A stretch of DNA of 64,000 nucleotides from Synechococcus sp. CC9616 (lineage in GTDB: Bacteria; Cyanobacteriota; Cyanobacteriia; PCC-6307; Cyanobiaceae): NCBI RefSeq assembly GCF_000515235.1, contig NZ_KI911558.1, forward strand, positions 262,588-326,587, in the 5' to 3' direction. Below the pieces are notes generated by a model. The model saw only the letters and a list, made by a program, of their open reading frames with translations. It searched no databases and had not been told where the DNA came from. The position numbers and the translations under genes were made by a program. This document shows, in pieces, positions 1 to 9,887 of this stretch; position 1 is the first letter of the stretch; the number at the start of each line of letters is the position of its first letter.

Positions 1-1
1 G

Positions 2-2545
2 ATTATTCAGACGGACCTACGCAACGAGATGTCGCGCTCCTATTTGGAGTATGCGATGAGTGTGATCGTGGGTCGGGCGCTGCCCGATGCCCGCGATGGT
101 CTCAAGCCCGTGCATCGCCGGATCCTTTACGCGATGTATGAGCTGGGCCTCACCAGCGACAGGCCCTATCGCAAATGCGCCCGTGTGGTGGGCGAAGTGC
201 TCGGCAAATATCACCCCCACGGCGACACCGCTGTGTACGACGCCCTGGTGCGCATGGCACAGGACTTCTCCATGTCGATGCCCCTCATCGATGGGCATGG
301 CAATTTCGGCTCCGTGGACAACGATCCACCGGCAGCCATGCGGTACACCGAATCGCGATTGCGGGCACTGACCACCGACAGCCTGCTGGAGGACATCGAG
401 GCTGAGACGGTTGATTTCGCCGACAACTTCGATGGTTCCCAGCAGGAGCCCACGGTGCTTCCCGCCCGGATCCCTCAGCTGCTGCTGAATGGTTCGGCAG
501 GAATCGCGGTGGGGATGGCCACCAACATTCCGCCCCATAACCTCAATGAGCTGATTGACGGGTTGCTGGCGTTGATCGCCGATCCCGAGATCAGCGATCA
601 AGAACTGATTCGGTTGATTCCTGGCCCCGATTTCCCCACCGGCGGTCAAATCCTGGGTCGCGATGGCATCCGCGACACATACCTCGGCGGTCGGGGCTCC
701 GTGACGATGCGTGGGGTGGCTGGTATTGAAACGCTGGAGGTCCCCGGTCGCCCGGACCGTGATGCGGTCATTATCACGGAGCTGCCATATCAGACCAACA
801 AAGCGGCGCTGATCGAGCGGATCGCCGAACTGGTCAACGACAAGAAGCTTGAAGGGATCTCCGACATCCGCGACGAAAGCGATCGTGATGGCATGCGGAT
901 CGTCGTTGAGCTCCGACGGGATGCCTACCCACAGGTGGTGTTGAACAATCTGTTCAAACTCACTCCGCTTCAGAGCAACTTCAGTGCATACATGCTCGCG
1001 CTGGTGAACGGCGAGCCGATCCTGCTCACCCTGCGCAAGATGCTCGAGGTGTTCCTCGACTTCCGGGTCGAGACGATCGAGCGACGCACCCGCTACCTGC
1101 TGCGCAAGGCGGAGGAACGCGACCACATTCTGCTGGGCCTGCTGCTGGCCCTCGATCAGCTGGACCCGATCATTGCCTTGATCCGGGCTGCTCCCGATAC
1201 GGCGACTGCACGCCAACAGCTGCAGGAACGCCATGGACTTTCGGATATCCAGGCAGACGCGATTTTGCAGATGCAGCTGCGTCGGCTCACCGCCCTTGAA
1301 GCAGACAAGATCCGTCTCGAACACGAGGATCTGGTCACCAAGATCGCCGACTACAAGGACATCCTTGGCCGCCGCGAGCGGGTGTTCGGGATCATCCAGG
1401 CTGAGCTTGGTCAGCTACAGGATCGCTACCCCATCCCTCGTCGCACGGAGATCCTTGACCTCGGCGGTGGACTCTCCGACATCGACCTGATCGCCAATGA
1501 GCGGTCTGTGGTGCTCCTGACCGAGACCGGTTATCTCAAGCGGATGCCCGTCAGTGAGTTCGAAGCCACCAGCCGCGGGACGCGTGGCAAGGCCGGCACC
1601 CGGAGCCAGGGGGAGGATGCCGTGAAGCTGTTCATCAGCTGCAACGACCACGACACCTTGGTGTTGTTCAGTGATCGAGGCGTGTCCTATGCCTTGCCCG
1701 CCTACCGGGTGCCCCAGTGCAGTCGGACTGCGAAGGGCACGCCGGTGGTGCAGCTGTTGCCGATTCCCCGGGAAGAGGCGATTACATCGTTGATCCCTGT
1801 GTCGGAGTTCAGCGACGACACCGACCTGCTGATGCTCACCACCGGCGGTTTCATCAAACGCACCCGGCTTTCGGCCTTCAGCAATATCCGTTCCAATGGC
1901 CTGATCGCCATCAACCTGGAAGAGGGCGACGCCCTCACCTGGGTGCGCTTGGCCGTTCCCGGCGACAGCGTCTTGATCGGCTCCAAAGCCGGGATGACCA
2001 TCCACTTCCGTCTCAGTGATGAGGAGTTACGGCCCCTGGGACGCACAGCCCGTGGTGTGCGTTCGATGAATCTGCGGGATGGCGATGCCCTGGTGAGCAT
2101 GGATGTATTGCCAGTGGAACTCGCCGATCAGGTTGCTGCCAGCGCAGAGGATGAAGAGGACTCAGCCAGTGAGGGGCCCTGGGTGCTTGTGGCCTCGGCC
2201 TCCGGTTTGGGTAAGCGTGTGCCGGTGACGCAATTCCGTTTGCAGAAGCGTGCCGGTATGGGCCTGCGGGCGATGAAGTTCCGCACCGAGGCCGATGAGC
2301 TGGTGGGCCTGAGCGTCCTCGGTGCCGGCGAGGAATTGCTCCTGGTCAGCGAGAAGGGGGTGATTGTGCGCACCAGCGCCGATGCCATTCCCCAGCAGTC
2401 GCGGGCTGCCACGGGTGTGCGTCTGCAGAAGCTGGACAAGGGTGACCGGCTGCTCAAGGTGGTGCTGGTGCCGCCGGAAGCCGACGACGACAGTGAAGAT
2501 GACGACAGCGCTGCCGGTGAGGCTGCACCTGATCAGGACAGCTGA
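2..2545 (+). CDS. gyrA: DNA gyrase subunit A (5' end outside window)
   Basis: Catalytic subunit of DNA gyrase; it cuts and religates DNA during negative supercoiling. The reading frame is open from base 2 ([10 protein letters not shown] then [11 protein letters not shown]), so the true start lies upstream and the Met at base 29 is internal. The winged-helix/tower domain begins with [15 protein letters not shown]; the active-site Tyr is in AAMRYTES. The C-terminal beta-pinwheel carries a degenerate GyrA box (SRGTRGKAG rather than QRRGGKG). The acidic C-terminal tail ([10 protein letters not shown]) is typical of GyrA. It is followed after 2 bases by the lycopene cyclase, so the two are probably co-transcribed. 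ParC-type identity is less likely given the full pinwheel. Confidence 0.97.
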   Translation: MIQTDLRNEMSRSYLEYAMSVIVGRALPDARDGLKPVHRRILYAMYELGLTSDRPYRKCARVVGEVLGKYHPHGDTAVYDALVRMAQDFSMSMPLIDGHGNFGSVDNDPPAAMRYTESRLRALTTDSLLEDIEAETVDFADNFDGSQQEPTVLPARIPQLLLNGSAGIAVGMATNIPPHNLNELIDGLLALIADPEISDQELIRLIPGPDFPTGGQILGRDGIRDTYLGGRGSVTMRGVAGIETLEVPGRPDRDAVIITELPYQTNKAALIERIAELVNDKKLEGISDIRDESDRDGMRIVVELRRDAYPQVVLNNLFKLTPLQSNFSAYMLALVNGEPILLTLRKMLEVFLDFRVETIERRTRYLLRKAEERDHILLGLLLALDQLDPIIALIRAAPDTATARQQLQERHGLSDIQADAILQMQLRRLTALEADKIRLEHEDLVTKIADYKDILGRRERVFGIIQAELGQLQDRYPIPRRTEILDLGGGLSDIDLIANERSVVLLTETGYLKRMPVSEFEATSRGTRGKAGTRSQGEDAVKLFISCNDHDTLVLFSDRGVSYALPAYRVPQCSRTAKGTPVVQLLPIPREEAITSLIPVSEFSDDTDLLMLTTGGFIKRTRLSAFSNIRSNGLIAINLEEGDALTWVRLAVPGDSVLIGSKAGMTIHFRLSDEELRPLGRTARGVRSMNLRDGDALVSMDVLPVELADQVAASAEDEEDSASEGPWVLVASASGLGKRVPVTQFRLQKRAGMGLRAMKFRTEADELVGLSVLGAGEELLLVSEKGVIVRTSADAIPQQSRAATGVRLQKLDKGDRLLKVVLVPPEADDDSEDDDSAAGEAAPDQDS

Positions 2546-2547
2546 CC

Positions 2548-3801
2548 TTGCCGCCAAACGTTGATGTGCTGGTGCTGGGGGGCGGTCCTGCCGCCCTCTG
2601 CATCGCGTCTGAACTGAATCAACGAGGCGTGGCTGTTGCGGGCATCGCTCCCGATCCGCTTGATGCTCCCTGGCCGAACACCTACGGCATCTGGGCCGAT
2701 GAATTGAAAATGGTGGGGCTCGAGCAGCTGCTCGAGCACCGCTGGAGCGACACCGTCAGTTATTTCGGCGCAGGCGGCACAACGGCTCAGGATCAGAGCT
2801 ATGGCCATGGCATCGACTATGGATTGTTCGATCGGGCCGCGTTGCAGCGGTATTGGCTGGAGCGCGCCGACGGCGTGGTGTGGCATCAAGACACCGTTCA
2901 GCGGCTGGAGGTGAACGGTGCAACCACAAGCGTGAGCTGTGCATCGGGAGCCACGTTGCAGGCACGCTTGGTGATTGATGCCTCCGGCTCGCGTACGCCT
3001 CACATTCGCCGCCCGGATCAGGGGCCGGTGGCGGGGCAGGCGGCTTACGGCGTGGTGGGGCGCTTCTCCCCACCCCCGATTGATGCGGGCCGGTTTGTGT
3101 TGATGGACTACCGAAGCGACCACCTCAGCGAGGCGCAGCGCCGTGAACCGCCCACCTTCCTTTATGCGATGGATCTGGGTGATGGGGTGTTTTTCGTGGA
3201 AGAAACCTCGCTCGCCTTGGCACCGGGCGTTCCCTATGACGTGCTCAAGCAACGGTTCCAGCAACGCCTTGATCAGCGCGGTGTGCTGATCACTGAGGTG
3301 ATCCACGAGGAGTTCTGTCTCTTCCCGATGAATCTGCCGTTGCCCGACCGCAGCCAGCCGGTGCTGGCCTTTGGCGGTGCGGCGAGCATGGTGCATCCTG
3401 CGTCGGGCTACATGGTTGGGGCGCTGTTGCGCCGGGGGCCTGATATGGCCGAGGCGATTGCTCAAGCGCTTGTCAATCCAGCCCTGGGCTCAGCGGCCTT
3501 GGCGCAACGGGGATGGCAGGCGCTTTGGCCGATCGAGTTGGTGCTGCGCCACCAGCTGTATCAGTTCGGCTTGGGGCGGTTGATGGGATTCAACGAAGCC
3601 CTGTTGCGCACCCACTTCGCCACTTTCTTCGCCCTTCCACGGGAGGAGTGGTTTGGCTTCCTCACCAACACCCTGCCGCTGCCACGACTCATGGGCGTGA
3701 TGCTGCGACTGTTTGCAATGGCTCCATGGGAGCTCCGTCGCGGTTTGGTGCTGGGAGCTCCCGCAACTCAGAGCCCCACGTTCGCCCAATCCAGTGGCTG
3801 A
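2548..3801 (+). CDS. crtL: Lycopene cyclase, plant type
   Basis: FAD/NAD(P)-dependent cyclase that closes the end rings of lycopene to give beta- (or epsilon-) ionone rings of carotenoids, at the membrane. The N-terminal dinucleotide-binding motif is VDVLVLGGGPAALCIASEL (residues about 4-22), followed by the CrtL signature WPNTYGIWADEL. Length 417 aa fits the family. The start is TTG, two bases after the gyrA stop, so translation probably depends on coupling. Marine picocyanobacteria carry two paralogues (beta and epsilon); the beta form (crtL-b) is my preferred reading, but the sequence alone does not settle ring specificity. Confidence 0.88.
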   Translation: MPPNVDVLVLGGGPAALCIASELNQRGVAVAGIAPDPLDAPWPNTYGIWADELKMVGLEQLLEHRWSDTVSYFGAGGTTAQDQSYGHGIDYGLFDRAALQRYWLERADGVVWHQDTVQRLEVNGATTSVSCASGATLQARLVIDASGSRTPHIRRPDQGPVAGQAAYGVVGRFSPPPIDAGRFVLMDYRSDHLSEAQRREPPTFLYAMDLGDGVFFVEETSLALAPGVPYDVLKQRFQQRLDQRGVLITEVIHEEFCLFPMNLPLPDRSQPVLAFGGAASMVHPASGYMVGALLRRGPDMAEAIAQALVNPALGSAALAQRGWQALWPIELVLRHQLYQFGLGRLMGFNEALLRTHFATFFALPREEWFGFLTNTLPLPRLMGVMLRLFAMAPWELRRGLVLGAPATQSPTFAQSSG

Positions 3802-5336
3802 ATCAGAGGGAACAGGCGATCTTCGGAGTGAACGGCTTCGAACCAGCCATCCGGGAGTGGTTCCACCCCGTCCATTGCGCTCATCAACTGCCAGAAACGT
3901 TCCAGGTGTCGTTCAATCCGTTCCTTCGCCAAGCCGGTGGTGGTCCCGGCCCTCAGGATGAAGCTCCAGTCCGATGACTGGGCCAGCAGCAGTTCCCTCG
4001 CGGCCTGTTGCAGCAGGAGCAGATCAGCTTCTCGTGCCACTCCGCGGCTGCAGCGTCGCACCATGGCATCACCGGCTCGCCCCCACTCGGCCACAACCCA
4101 GGCGTTGGTGTCATTCAGCCAGTAGTTGTGATAGCCACCCTGTCCCCAACTCGATGGACAGGGATCGCACAACTGCAGCTGCCCCGCTGCGCTCAGCACA
4201 TCTCGCAGACGGGTGAACTGCACGCCCTCCGCAGGTCCCTGATGGAAGAGCTCTGAGAGGAATCGGGGACCTTCAAACCACCAGTGCCCGAACAGTTCAG
4301 CATCGAATGGGGCGACCAACAGAGGGCTGAGTTCCATCGAGTTGGCCAATCCATCCAACTGCCGTCGTCGTCCTTGCAGGTAGTGGCGCGCGTGCTGGCC
4401 AACGCGTTGTTCGGCAATTGCTGGTTGGTAGGGCTGTTTTTGGTCCAGCGGCAGCTGATGATCGGTCACTCTGTGCAGCTTGAGGCCGAGGGGACGGGGC
4501 TGTTGCAAGCCCAGAGGAGCAAGGGCCTCGAGGGGAAGATCCCAGCCCAGGTCGCGATGGAACTCCCGGTAGTGGGGATCACCGGGATAGCCATCTTTGG
4601 CTGACCAGACCGGCAAAGTGGCTTCACTGTCCCGGCCAAAAAAGGCAACGCCATTGCGGCTGCAGATCGGGGCGTAGACACCGAAGCGGGGCCGTGGTTT
4701 GCCATGCAGCAGGCCATGGCCGTCGAGAACGGCGTAGCGCAGCCCGGCGTCGCGCATCCAGAGATCGAGGCCTTCGTAGTAAGCGCACTCAGGCAGCCAG
4801 ATCCCCAGGGGACGCTCTCCGATCAGTCGCTGGTGTTCGCGCACCGCTGTACGCAGCTGACCACGGATCGCTTCAGGGTTCTGGCGGAGCAGGGGCAGAT
4901 ATCCATGGGTTGCGCCGCAGGTCAGCAGGTCTGCAACGCCTTGCTTCTGAAGACGCGCAAAACGTCCGATGAGGTCCCCGTCGCAGTCCAGCCAGCCCTG
5001 TCGGTGGTGCTTGATCGTGCTTTCAAGATGCTGAGCAGCCGTCTTCAGGGCCTCGTCAGCACGTGGCAACAGCTTGAGCCTGTCGTCCAGCCATTGCGGA
5101 AAGCGTTGCTTCAGTTCCCCATCACTGAGGAGCGAGAGCAGCGTTGGAGACAGCCCGATGGTGATTCTGGGCTGCACTCCAGGGGCCTGGACGGCCTGCT
5201 CCAGGACAGCCAGAAGGGGGAGGTAGCACTCGATCAGGGCCTGGAAGAACCAATCCTCCTCAAGCGATCCCGGCTGAGTGGAACGGACGTACGGCAGGTG
5301 GGCGTGAAGAACCAGGGCGAGAGCGCCTTTGGTCAC
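3768..5336 (-). CDS. GH57 1,4-alpha-glucan branching enzyme
   Basis: Glycoside hydrolase family 57 protein, most like the archaeal/cyanobacterial branching enzymes that transfer alpha-1,4 segments to make alpha-1,6 branches in glycogen. Conserved region 1 is LVLHAHLPYVR near the N terminus; the nucleophile Glu sits in WLPECAYYEG; the acid/base Asp sits in FDAELFGHWWFEG; a C-terminal helical domain follows. I prefer the GTG at 5336 (VTKGALALVLHAHL) over the ATG at 5384, because the extra 16 residues are not family-like. Its 3' end overlaps the convergent lycopene cyclase by 34 bases. An amylase activity cannot be excluded. Confidence 0.87.
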   Translation of the reverse strand: MTKGALALVLHAHLPYVRSTQPGSLEEDWFFQALIECYLPLLAVLEQAVQAPGVQPRITIGLSPTLLSLLSDGELKQRFPQWLDDRLKLLPRADEALKTAAQHLESTIKHHRQGWLDCDGDLIGRFARLQKQGVADLLTCGATHGYLPLLRQNPEAIRGQLRTAVREHQRLIGERPLGIWLPECAYYEGLDLWMRDAGLRYAVLDGHGLLHGKPRPRFGVYAPICSRNGVAFFGRDSEATLPVWSAKDGYPGDPHYREFHRDLGWDLPLEALAPLGLQQPRPLGLKLHRVTDHQLPLDQKQPYQPAIAEQRVGQHARHYLQGRRRQLDGLANSMELSPLLVAPFDAELFGHWWFEGPRFLSELFHQGPAEGVQFTRLRDVLSAAGQLQLCDPCPSSWGQGGYHNYWLNDTNAWVVAEWGRAGDAMVRRCSRGVAREADLLLLQQAARELLLAQSSDWSFILRAGTTTGLAKERIERHLERFWQLMSAMDGVEPLPDGWFEAVHSEDRLFPLIQPLDWANVGL

Positions 5337-5440
5337 GGAACCACCAGAAAGGTCACCGAATTTAGAACGGGCGGACAGTCTCACCTAAAGTTACTTAACT
5401 CATAGTCATTCCGACTAACGCCTGCTCCTGGAGAGTCGCC

Positions 5441-7063
5441 ATGGCCAAGGATCCTGGTCGCGTACTGATTTTTGACACCACCCTCCGGGATGGAGAGCAG
5501 TCTCCTGGAGCCAGCCTCAACCTCGAGGAGAAGCTGGCCATCGCCCAGCAGCTTGCACGGCTTGGGGTGGATGTGATCGAAGCTGGCTTCCCGTTTGCCA
5601 GTCCCGGAGATTTCTCGGCAGTCCAGCGGATCGCCCAGCAGGTAGGGGGCGAGCAAGGCCCCATCATCTGTGGTCTCGCCCGCGCTTCCAAAGCCGACAT
5701 CAAGGCCTGTGCGGATGCCGTGGCACCGGCTCCATGCCGACGCATTCACACGTTCATCGCCACCAGCGACATCCATCTCGAGCACAAGCTGCGCAAGACC
5801 CGCAGTGACGTGCTGGCAATCGTGCCGGAGATGGTGAGCTATGCCCGGTCGCTTGTTGAGGACGTTGAATTCTCCTGTGAAGACGCGGGTCGCAGTGACC
5901 CTGAGTTTCTTTACGAGGTGATCGAGGCCGCTGTTGCCGCCGGGGCCACCACCATCAACATTCCCGACACGGTCGGCTACACAACGCCGACGGAATTCGG
6001 GGCTTTGATCAAGGGAATCAATGATCACGTCCCGAACATCGGAGAGGCTGTGATCTCCGTTCATGGCCACAATGATCTGGGGCTGGCCGTGGCGAATTTT
6101 CTGGAGGCGGTCAAGAACGGTGCCCGTCAACTCGAGTGCACGATCAACGGCATTGGAGAACGTGCCGGCAATGCTTCCTTGGAGGAGCTGGTGATGGCAA
6201 TGCATGTGCGTCGTCGTTACTACAACCCCTACTTCGGAAGAGACGTTGATAGTCCGACTCCTCTGACAGGAGTGCGTACGGAAGAAATCACCAAGACCTC
6301 CCGTCTGGTGTCCAACCTCACCGGCATGGTGGTCCAGCCCAACAAGGCAATCGTCGGTGCGAATGCCTTTGCCCACGAATCAGGGATTCACCAGGACGGG
6401 GTCCTGAAAAACCCACTCACGTACGAGATCATCGATGCCCGCACCGTCGGCCTAAGTGACAACCGGATCTCCCTGGGCAAACTCAGTGGCCGCAGTGCTG
6501 TCCGGGCGCGTCTCGAAGAATTGGGTTACGACCTGACCCGTGAGGATCTCGATGAGGCCTTTGCCCGGTTCAAGGACCTGGCGGATCGCAAGCGAGAAAT
6601 CACTGATCGCGATCTTGAGGCGATTGTGAGCGAACAGGTCCAGCAACCGGATGCTCGCTTCGTGCTGAAACTGGTTCAGGTCAGTTGCGGCAGCAGTCTG
6701 CGACCAACGGCCACGGTGACACTGGCTGATGAAGAGGATGGTGAACGAACCGGCTCCGCTGTCGGTACCGGACCGGTTGATGCGGTCTGTCGCGCTCTCA
6801 ATGACCTTGCCGGGGTCCCCAATGAGCTGGTTGAGTTCTCGGTCAAATCTGTCACGGAAGGCATCGATGCCATGGGCGAGGTCACCATCCGACTGAGACG
6901 GGATGGTTCCCTGTTTTCAGGTCATTCCGCCGACACCGACGTTGTTGTTGCCGCCGGGCAGGCGTTCATTAATGCATTGAATCGACTGGTCGCTGGTATG
7001 GAGAGACGGCCTTTGCATCCCCAGAAGGATGTGGTGTCGGTTGAAACGCGCCCAAGCCTCTGA
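5441..7063 (+). CDS. leuA: 2-isopropylmalate synthase
   Basis: First committed enzyme of leucine synthesis: condenses acetyl-CoA with 2-oxoisovalerate. The TIM-barrel domain starts with [13 protein letters not shown] (residues 11-23, metal and substrate site); the metal-binding HxH lies in [13 protein letters not shown] (about residue 208); GIGERAGNA follows. The C-terminal third (from about residue 395) is the LeuA dimer/allosteric domain, which in the family binds leucine for feedback inhibition. Length 540 aa is normal. A second leucine gene, leuB, lies at 61.3 kb, so the pathway is not clustered here. Confidence 0.97.
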   Translation: MAKDPGRVLIFDTTLRDGEQSPGASLNLEEKLAIAQQLARLGVDVIEAGFPFASPGDFSAVQRIAQQVGGEQGPIICGLARASKADIKACADAVAPAPCRRIHTFIATSDIHLEHKLRKTRSDVLAIVPEMVSYARSLVEDVEFSCEDAGRSDPEFLYEVIEAAVAAGATTINIPDTVGYTTPTEFGALIKGINDHVPNIGEAVISVHGHNDLGLAVANFLEAVKNGARQLECTINGIGERAGNASLEELVMAMHVRRRYYNPYFGRDVDSPTPLTGVRTEEITKTSRLVSNLTGMVVQPNKAIVGANAFAHESGIHQDGVLKNPLTYEIIDARTVGLSDNRISLGKLSGRSAVRARLEELGYDLTREDLDEAFARFKDLADRKREITDRDLEAIVSEQVQQPDARFVLKLVQVSCGSSLRPTATVTLADEEDGERTGSAVGTGPVDAVCRALNDLAGVPNELVEFSVKSVTEGIDAMGEVTIRLRRDGSLFSGHSADTDVVVAAGQAFINALNRLVAGMERRPLHPQKDVVSVETRPSL

Positions 7064-7069
7064 CCCGGC

Positions 7070-7897
7070 ATGAGCCGTCGCGTCCTCGTCTCGGTTCTGC
7101 AGCTACTTGTGCTGCTGCTGCTTGCCTTGCTGGTGTTGGTGCCGCTGCTTTGGCTGGTCAGTACCTCTTTGAAGGGACCGGCTGAAGACATCTTCAGTAG
7201 CCCTCCTGCCCTGCTGCCTTCGGAGCCCAGTCTTCAGGCCTACGTACGCTTATTTCAGGACAACCCGCTCACCACCTATCTGTTGAACAGCACCGTGGTG
7301 AGTGCTTTGGCTGTGCTCGCGAATCTTCTGTTCTGCTCGATGGCGGCCTATCCACTGGCCAGGATGCGGTTCGCGGGCCGCGGCCTGGTTCTGGGGCTGG
7401 TGGTTGCCACGATCCTGATCCCGTTCCAGGTGGTGATGATCCCGCTCTATCTACTGATGGTTCAACTGGGGTTGCGCAACACACTGGTGGCTCTGGTGAT
7501 TCCTCAGGCGGCGACCGCGTTTGGTCTCTACCTTCTTCGCCAGAGCTTCCTCGGTGTTCCCGTCGAACTTGAGGAGGCGGCGCGGATTGATGGCTGCAGC
7601 CGACTGGGTGAATGGTGGAACGTGATGATCCCTGCCGCTCGTGCCGACCTGATCACTTTGGCGATGTTCGTCTTCATCGGAACCTGGAGTGATTTTCTCT
7701 GGCCTCTCGTGATTCTTGATGACCCAAGCCTCTACACGCTGCCCCTTGGTTTGCAGCAGCTCTCCAGCAGCTTCGGTCTTGATTGGCGAATCGTGGCGGC
7801 TGGATCTGTGGTCTCGATCCTCCCGGTGCTCGTGCTGTTTGTTCTGCTTCAGCGCTTCATTCTTCCAAGCGCGAGCGGTGATGCCGTGAAGGGTTGA
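7070..7897 (+). CDS. Sugar-type ABC transporter permease (MalG family)
   Basis: Inner-membrane permease subunit of a carbohydrate-type ABC importer. About six membrane segments are visible, the first at residues 9-29, and the cytoplasmic EAA loop that docks the ATPase is clear (EEAARIDGCSRLGEWW then IPAA). Length 275 aa matches MalG/UgpE proteins. It begins six bases after leuA and may be co-transcribed with it. No second permease, binding protein or ATPase is encoded nearby, so its partners must be elsewhere; the glucosylglycerol/sucrose/trehalose GgtABCD system is one possible partner set, but this is inference. Confidence 0.85.
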   Translation: MSRRVLVSVLQLLVLLLLALLVLVPLLWLVSTSLKGPAEDIFSSPPALLPSEPSLQAYVRLFQDNPLTTYLLNSTVVSALAVLANLLFCSMAAYPLARMRFAGRGLVLGLVVATILIPFQVVMIPLYLLMVQLGLRNTLVALVIPQAATAFGLYLLRQSFLGVPVELEEAARIDGCSRLGEWWNVMIPAARADLITLAMFVFIGTWSDFLWPLVILDDPSLYTLPLGLQQLSSSFGLDWRIVAAGSVVSILPVLVLFVLLQRFILPSASGDAVKG

Positions 7898-7927
7898 CCT
7901 AGAACAAGGCGTTCGCCGCTTCTGTTT

Positions 7928-8173
7928 GTGTCGCTTCAGGATCTCGACCGTCTGATGGCCTTGCGTCAGCAGGATCCCGCGCTGGCCGACCGACTACGTC
8001 AGCCACTCGACCTCGAATCATTTGTGGCGCTGGCTGCTGAATTCGGTTGCTCTGTGACCGAAGCCGATGTCTTTGAGGCTCAGCAGCGGGAAGATTCCCA
8101 GCGCTCTGCTGAGGAACTGCAACGCCAGCAGGCCGATGAGTCTCGCCGGTTGCGATCGTTCATCCAGGGGTGA
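7928..8173 (+). CDS. Nif11-like leader domain protein
   Basis: Short protein of 81 aa with a Nif11/nitrile-hydratase-like leader domain: the helical pattern LDRLMALRQQDPALADRLRQ, then LESFVALAAEFGCSVTEADV, matches the family in order and spacing. In many cyanobacteria this domain is the leader of ribosomal peptides, but here there is no Gly-Gly cleavage site and no Cys/Ser/Thr-rich core; instead a charged, Gln-rich helix (residues 55-80) ends the protein. Start is GTG. No lanthipeptide synthetase or peptidase transporter is nearby, so it is more likely a stand-alone member of unknown role. Confidence 0.75.
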   Translation: MSLQDLDRLMALRQQDPALADRLRQPLDLESFVALAAEFGCSVTEADVFEAQQREDSQRSAEELQRQQADESRRLRSFIQG

Positions 8174-8267
8174 CCTGCTTTGGTGGCCGCCGTCACCTAC
8201 CGACGTGTCTTCAATGACTGACAAAATCGGGGCGCCGAGCGAGCTTGCACTTTGATAAAAGAGAGTG

Positions 8268-8426
8268 ATGGTCCTTCGTCAGGACGGCAAGTCCAGGGCA
8301 TCCTGGAATTCTGGAGACGTTGATGAACGTCAACCGATCATCCGTCTTCGCACTGATGTTCCGTCTCCTGCTCCAGTGAAGAAATCGCCATTCCTGAGCT
8401 GGAGCGACCTGATTGGCGAGCGCTGA
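8268..8426 (+). CDS. Small conserved-looking protein, 52 aa
   Basis: Unrecognised. The ATG at 8268 has a purine-rich stretch (AAAAGAGAG) just upstream, and the frame runs 52 codons to TGA at 8424-8426. The product is basic in the middle (PVKKSPFL) and ends SWSDLIGER, with no signal peptide or membrane segment. The codon use resembles neighbouring genes, but the opposite strand is also open here, so coding is likely rather than certain. Confidence 0.45.
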   Translation: MVLRQDGKSRASWNSGDVDERQPIIRLRTDVPSPAPVKKSPFLSWSDLIGER

Positions 8427-8465
8427 GAGGTCCTGAACCCCATCCAGCGCGGCCGTCGGAACGCC

Positions 8466-8675
8466 TTAGTCCTCGAGGCGTACGACGTCAGGAGTCGTTC
8501 CGTGCACTTCACCAATCCAGCGAGCGTGCCGGACCGCGCCGTCATGGGTGTGGAAGATCCAGGCATCCGCCGGTGATTCCAGCGTTTCAATCACCTGGCT
8601 CTGGGTATTCACCCCCAGATAGCGGCCTGCTGGCAGGGACCGCAGCACATAGCGCTCGGCGTAGTTGGAGAACAT
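8466..8675 (-). CDS. Hypothetical protein, 69 aa
   Basis: Unrecognised small soluble protein (starts MFSNYAERYVLRSLP, ends DVVRLED). It has balanced composition with hydrophobic and charged residues alternating as in a small beta-rich fold (RYLGVNTQSQVIETL, then DAWIFHTHDGAVRHARW). No signal peptide or membrane span. It is convergent with the 52-residue frame upstream and separated by 39 bases. Function unknown. Confidence 0.65.
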   Translation of the reverse strand: MFSNYAERYVLRSLPAGRYLGVNTQSQVIETLESPADAWIFHTHDGAVRHARWIGEVHGTTPDVVRLED

Positions 8676-8752
8676 GGCCCTGTAAGGGTTTCATCAAACC
8701 CATAGCGATATCGAGACAGTGTGAGACTCGTTATGCGGAATGTCTCCATTTT

Positions 8753-9220
8753 TTATTCCAGCAGCGTTAATAAGCTGTGTTGTTGCCAGATCAGACCTCT
8801 TGGAGGCTGGAATCGCGTCTGATGGCCGCCATCGCGAAACCAGGGTTCGGGCCATGGTGTGAGGGTCAATTCTTCGGCATCAAGGCCCCAGGCGGTGTCC
8901 AGCCAACGTTGCAGGTCGGCCTGTTCGGGGGCTTCCGGTTGCTGCCAGTGCACCACGGCCAACTCACGCGGTGTTGATGTCAGCGTCACAATGCGGTGAT
9001 GCGGCTCACCGTCCTCCGCTGGGTGCTGGGACTCATCGAGGGATTCCTCGCTGACAAACAGGCGGAGTCCATGCTTCTCATCGGATTGAGGGAGCTGGTA
9101 TTTGTTCAGATAGAGGCGTCTTGCCCTGGGAAAGGCTGCTCCCGGAGCCTTTGCCATCAGAGCGTTGTAAGCATTTTGCAGCGTCTGTTTCATGCCGAAC
9201 ATGGTCGAAACGTCCTGCAT
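8753..9220 (-). CDS. Hypothetical protein, about 155 aa
   Basis: Unrecognised. The N terminus reads MQDVSTMFGMKQTLQN; in-frame Mets at residues 7 and 10 are alternative starts. The middle is rich in charged residues and Trp (VHWQQPEAPEQADLQRWLD), and no signal peptide, membrane span or catalytic motif is visible. It is divergent from the next gene, with only 16 to 34 bases between possible starts, so the promoters must overlap one of the genes. Confidence 0.7.
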   Translation of the reverse strand: MQDVSTMFGMKQTLQNAYNALMAKAPGAAFPRARRLYLNKYQLPQSDEKHGLRLFVSEESLDESQHPAEDGEPHHRIVTLTSTPRELAVVHWQQPEAPEQADLQRWLDTAWGLDAEELTLTPWPEPWFRDGGHQTRFQPPRGLIWQQHSLLTLLE

Positions 9221-9254
9221 GAAATGATGGAGACAATTGCGGGACTGTCCAGTG

Positions 9255-9503
9255 ATGAGGTCACATCGCTCCCGATATCGCCTTGCTGGCCTTGATGGTC
9301 AGCCCCATCCAGTGCTGGACACCACCTACGACAGTCTGGAATCCGCTCTCACGGAAGCGTTGAACTGGTGCTCGGGTCAGGGAGCTTCTTGCGCTCCGGC
9401 ACAACGGGGAATTGCTGTGCAGGTCTGCACCGGAACAGGGGCCTGGAGAACCATCGATTATCCGAGGAGCTGTCTTGTGCAGCCCTCTCGGAATCAAGTC
9501 TGA
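9255..9503 (+). CDS. Hypothetical protein, 82 aa
   Basis: Unrecognised small protein (MRSHRSRYRLAGLDGQPH). I take the ATG at 9255; a TTG at 9237 would add six residues. Contains two Cys (WCSGQGASC) and a repeated beta-like pattern, no membrane span. Its stop overlaps the start of the thiamine-binding-like gene in a TGATG arrangement, which supports both being translated as an operon. Confidence 0.65.
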   Translation: MRSHRSRYRLAGLDGQPHPVLDTTYDSLESALTEALNWCSGQGASCAPAQRGIAVQVCTGTGAWRTIDYPRSCLVQPSRNQV

Positions 9504-9808
9504 TGACCTGGGTCAGCGTTGACCTCTGTTTGGTTCCGATCGGTGTCGGGGTGTCGTTGTCTCCGTTCATTGCAGCTTGTCAGCGGCAGATCGCCAAATC
9601 CGGACTTAAGTCCCAGTTAGGCCCGAACGGCACTGCGATTGAAGGCCCCTGGGAGGAGGTGATGGCCTGTGTCCATGCCTGTCACCAGGACGTACATCGG
9701 ATGGGCGCACCGAGGATCTACACGACGTTGAAAATCAACACACGCACTGATCGGAATCAGTCCTTTGAGGACAAGGTGAACGCGGTGGAGCGATGTCTCA
9801 ACCCCTGA
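9503..9808 (+). CDS. Thiamine-binding-like protein (UPF0045/MTH1187/YqgV)
   Basis: 101-residue protein of the MTH1187/YqgV family, a ferredoxin-like fold whose members bind thiamine or related molecules. Characteristic features are VDLCLVPIGVGVSLSPFIA at the N terminus, then LGPNGTAIEGPWEEVM and a final IKINTRTD-like strand (LKINTRTDRNQSFEDKV). The ATG overlaps the previous stop (TGATG). Family role is inferred: cytoplasmic binding or sensing of the vitamin rather than catalysis. Confidence 0.82.
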   Translation: MTWVSVDLCLVPIGVGVSLSPFIAACQRQIAKSGLKSQLGPNGTAIEGPWEEVMACVHACHQDVHRMGAPRIYTTLKINTRTDRNQSFEDKVNAVERCLNP

Positions 9809-9887
9809 GAATCTTGAGAAGTTATGGGGGAAACAACATCCATTGCTTGAAATTTGAGACCAATGAGAACAGTTTTGAGTCGCGTCT

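Noticed and set aside
17-1324. 435-codon minus-strand frame inside gyrA
   Set aside because: It lies opposite the strongly conserved GyrA frame, shows no family motifs and is explained by the antisense of high-GC codons.
2533-3465. 310-codon minus-strand frame across lycopene cyclase
   Set aside because: Antisense of a recognised gene with no motifs of its own; His/Arg-rich composition is typical of a shadow frame.
5381-6376. 331-codon minus-strand frame inside leuA
   Set aside because: Shadow of leuA; no recognisable domain.
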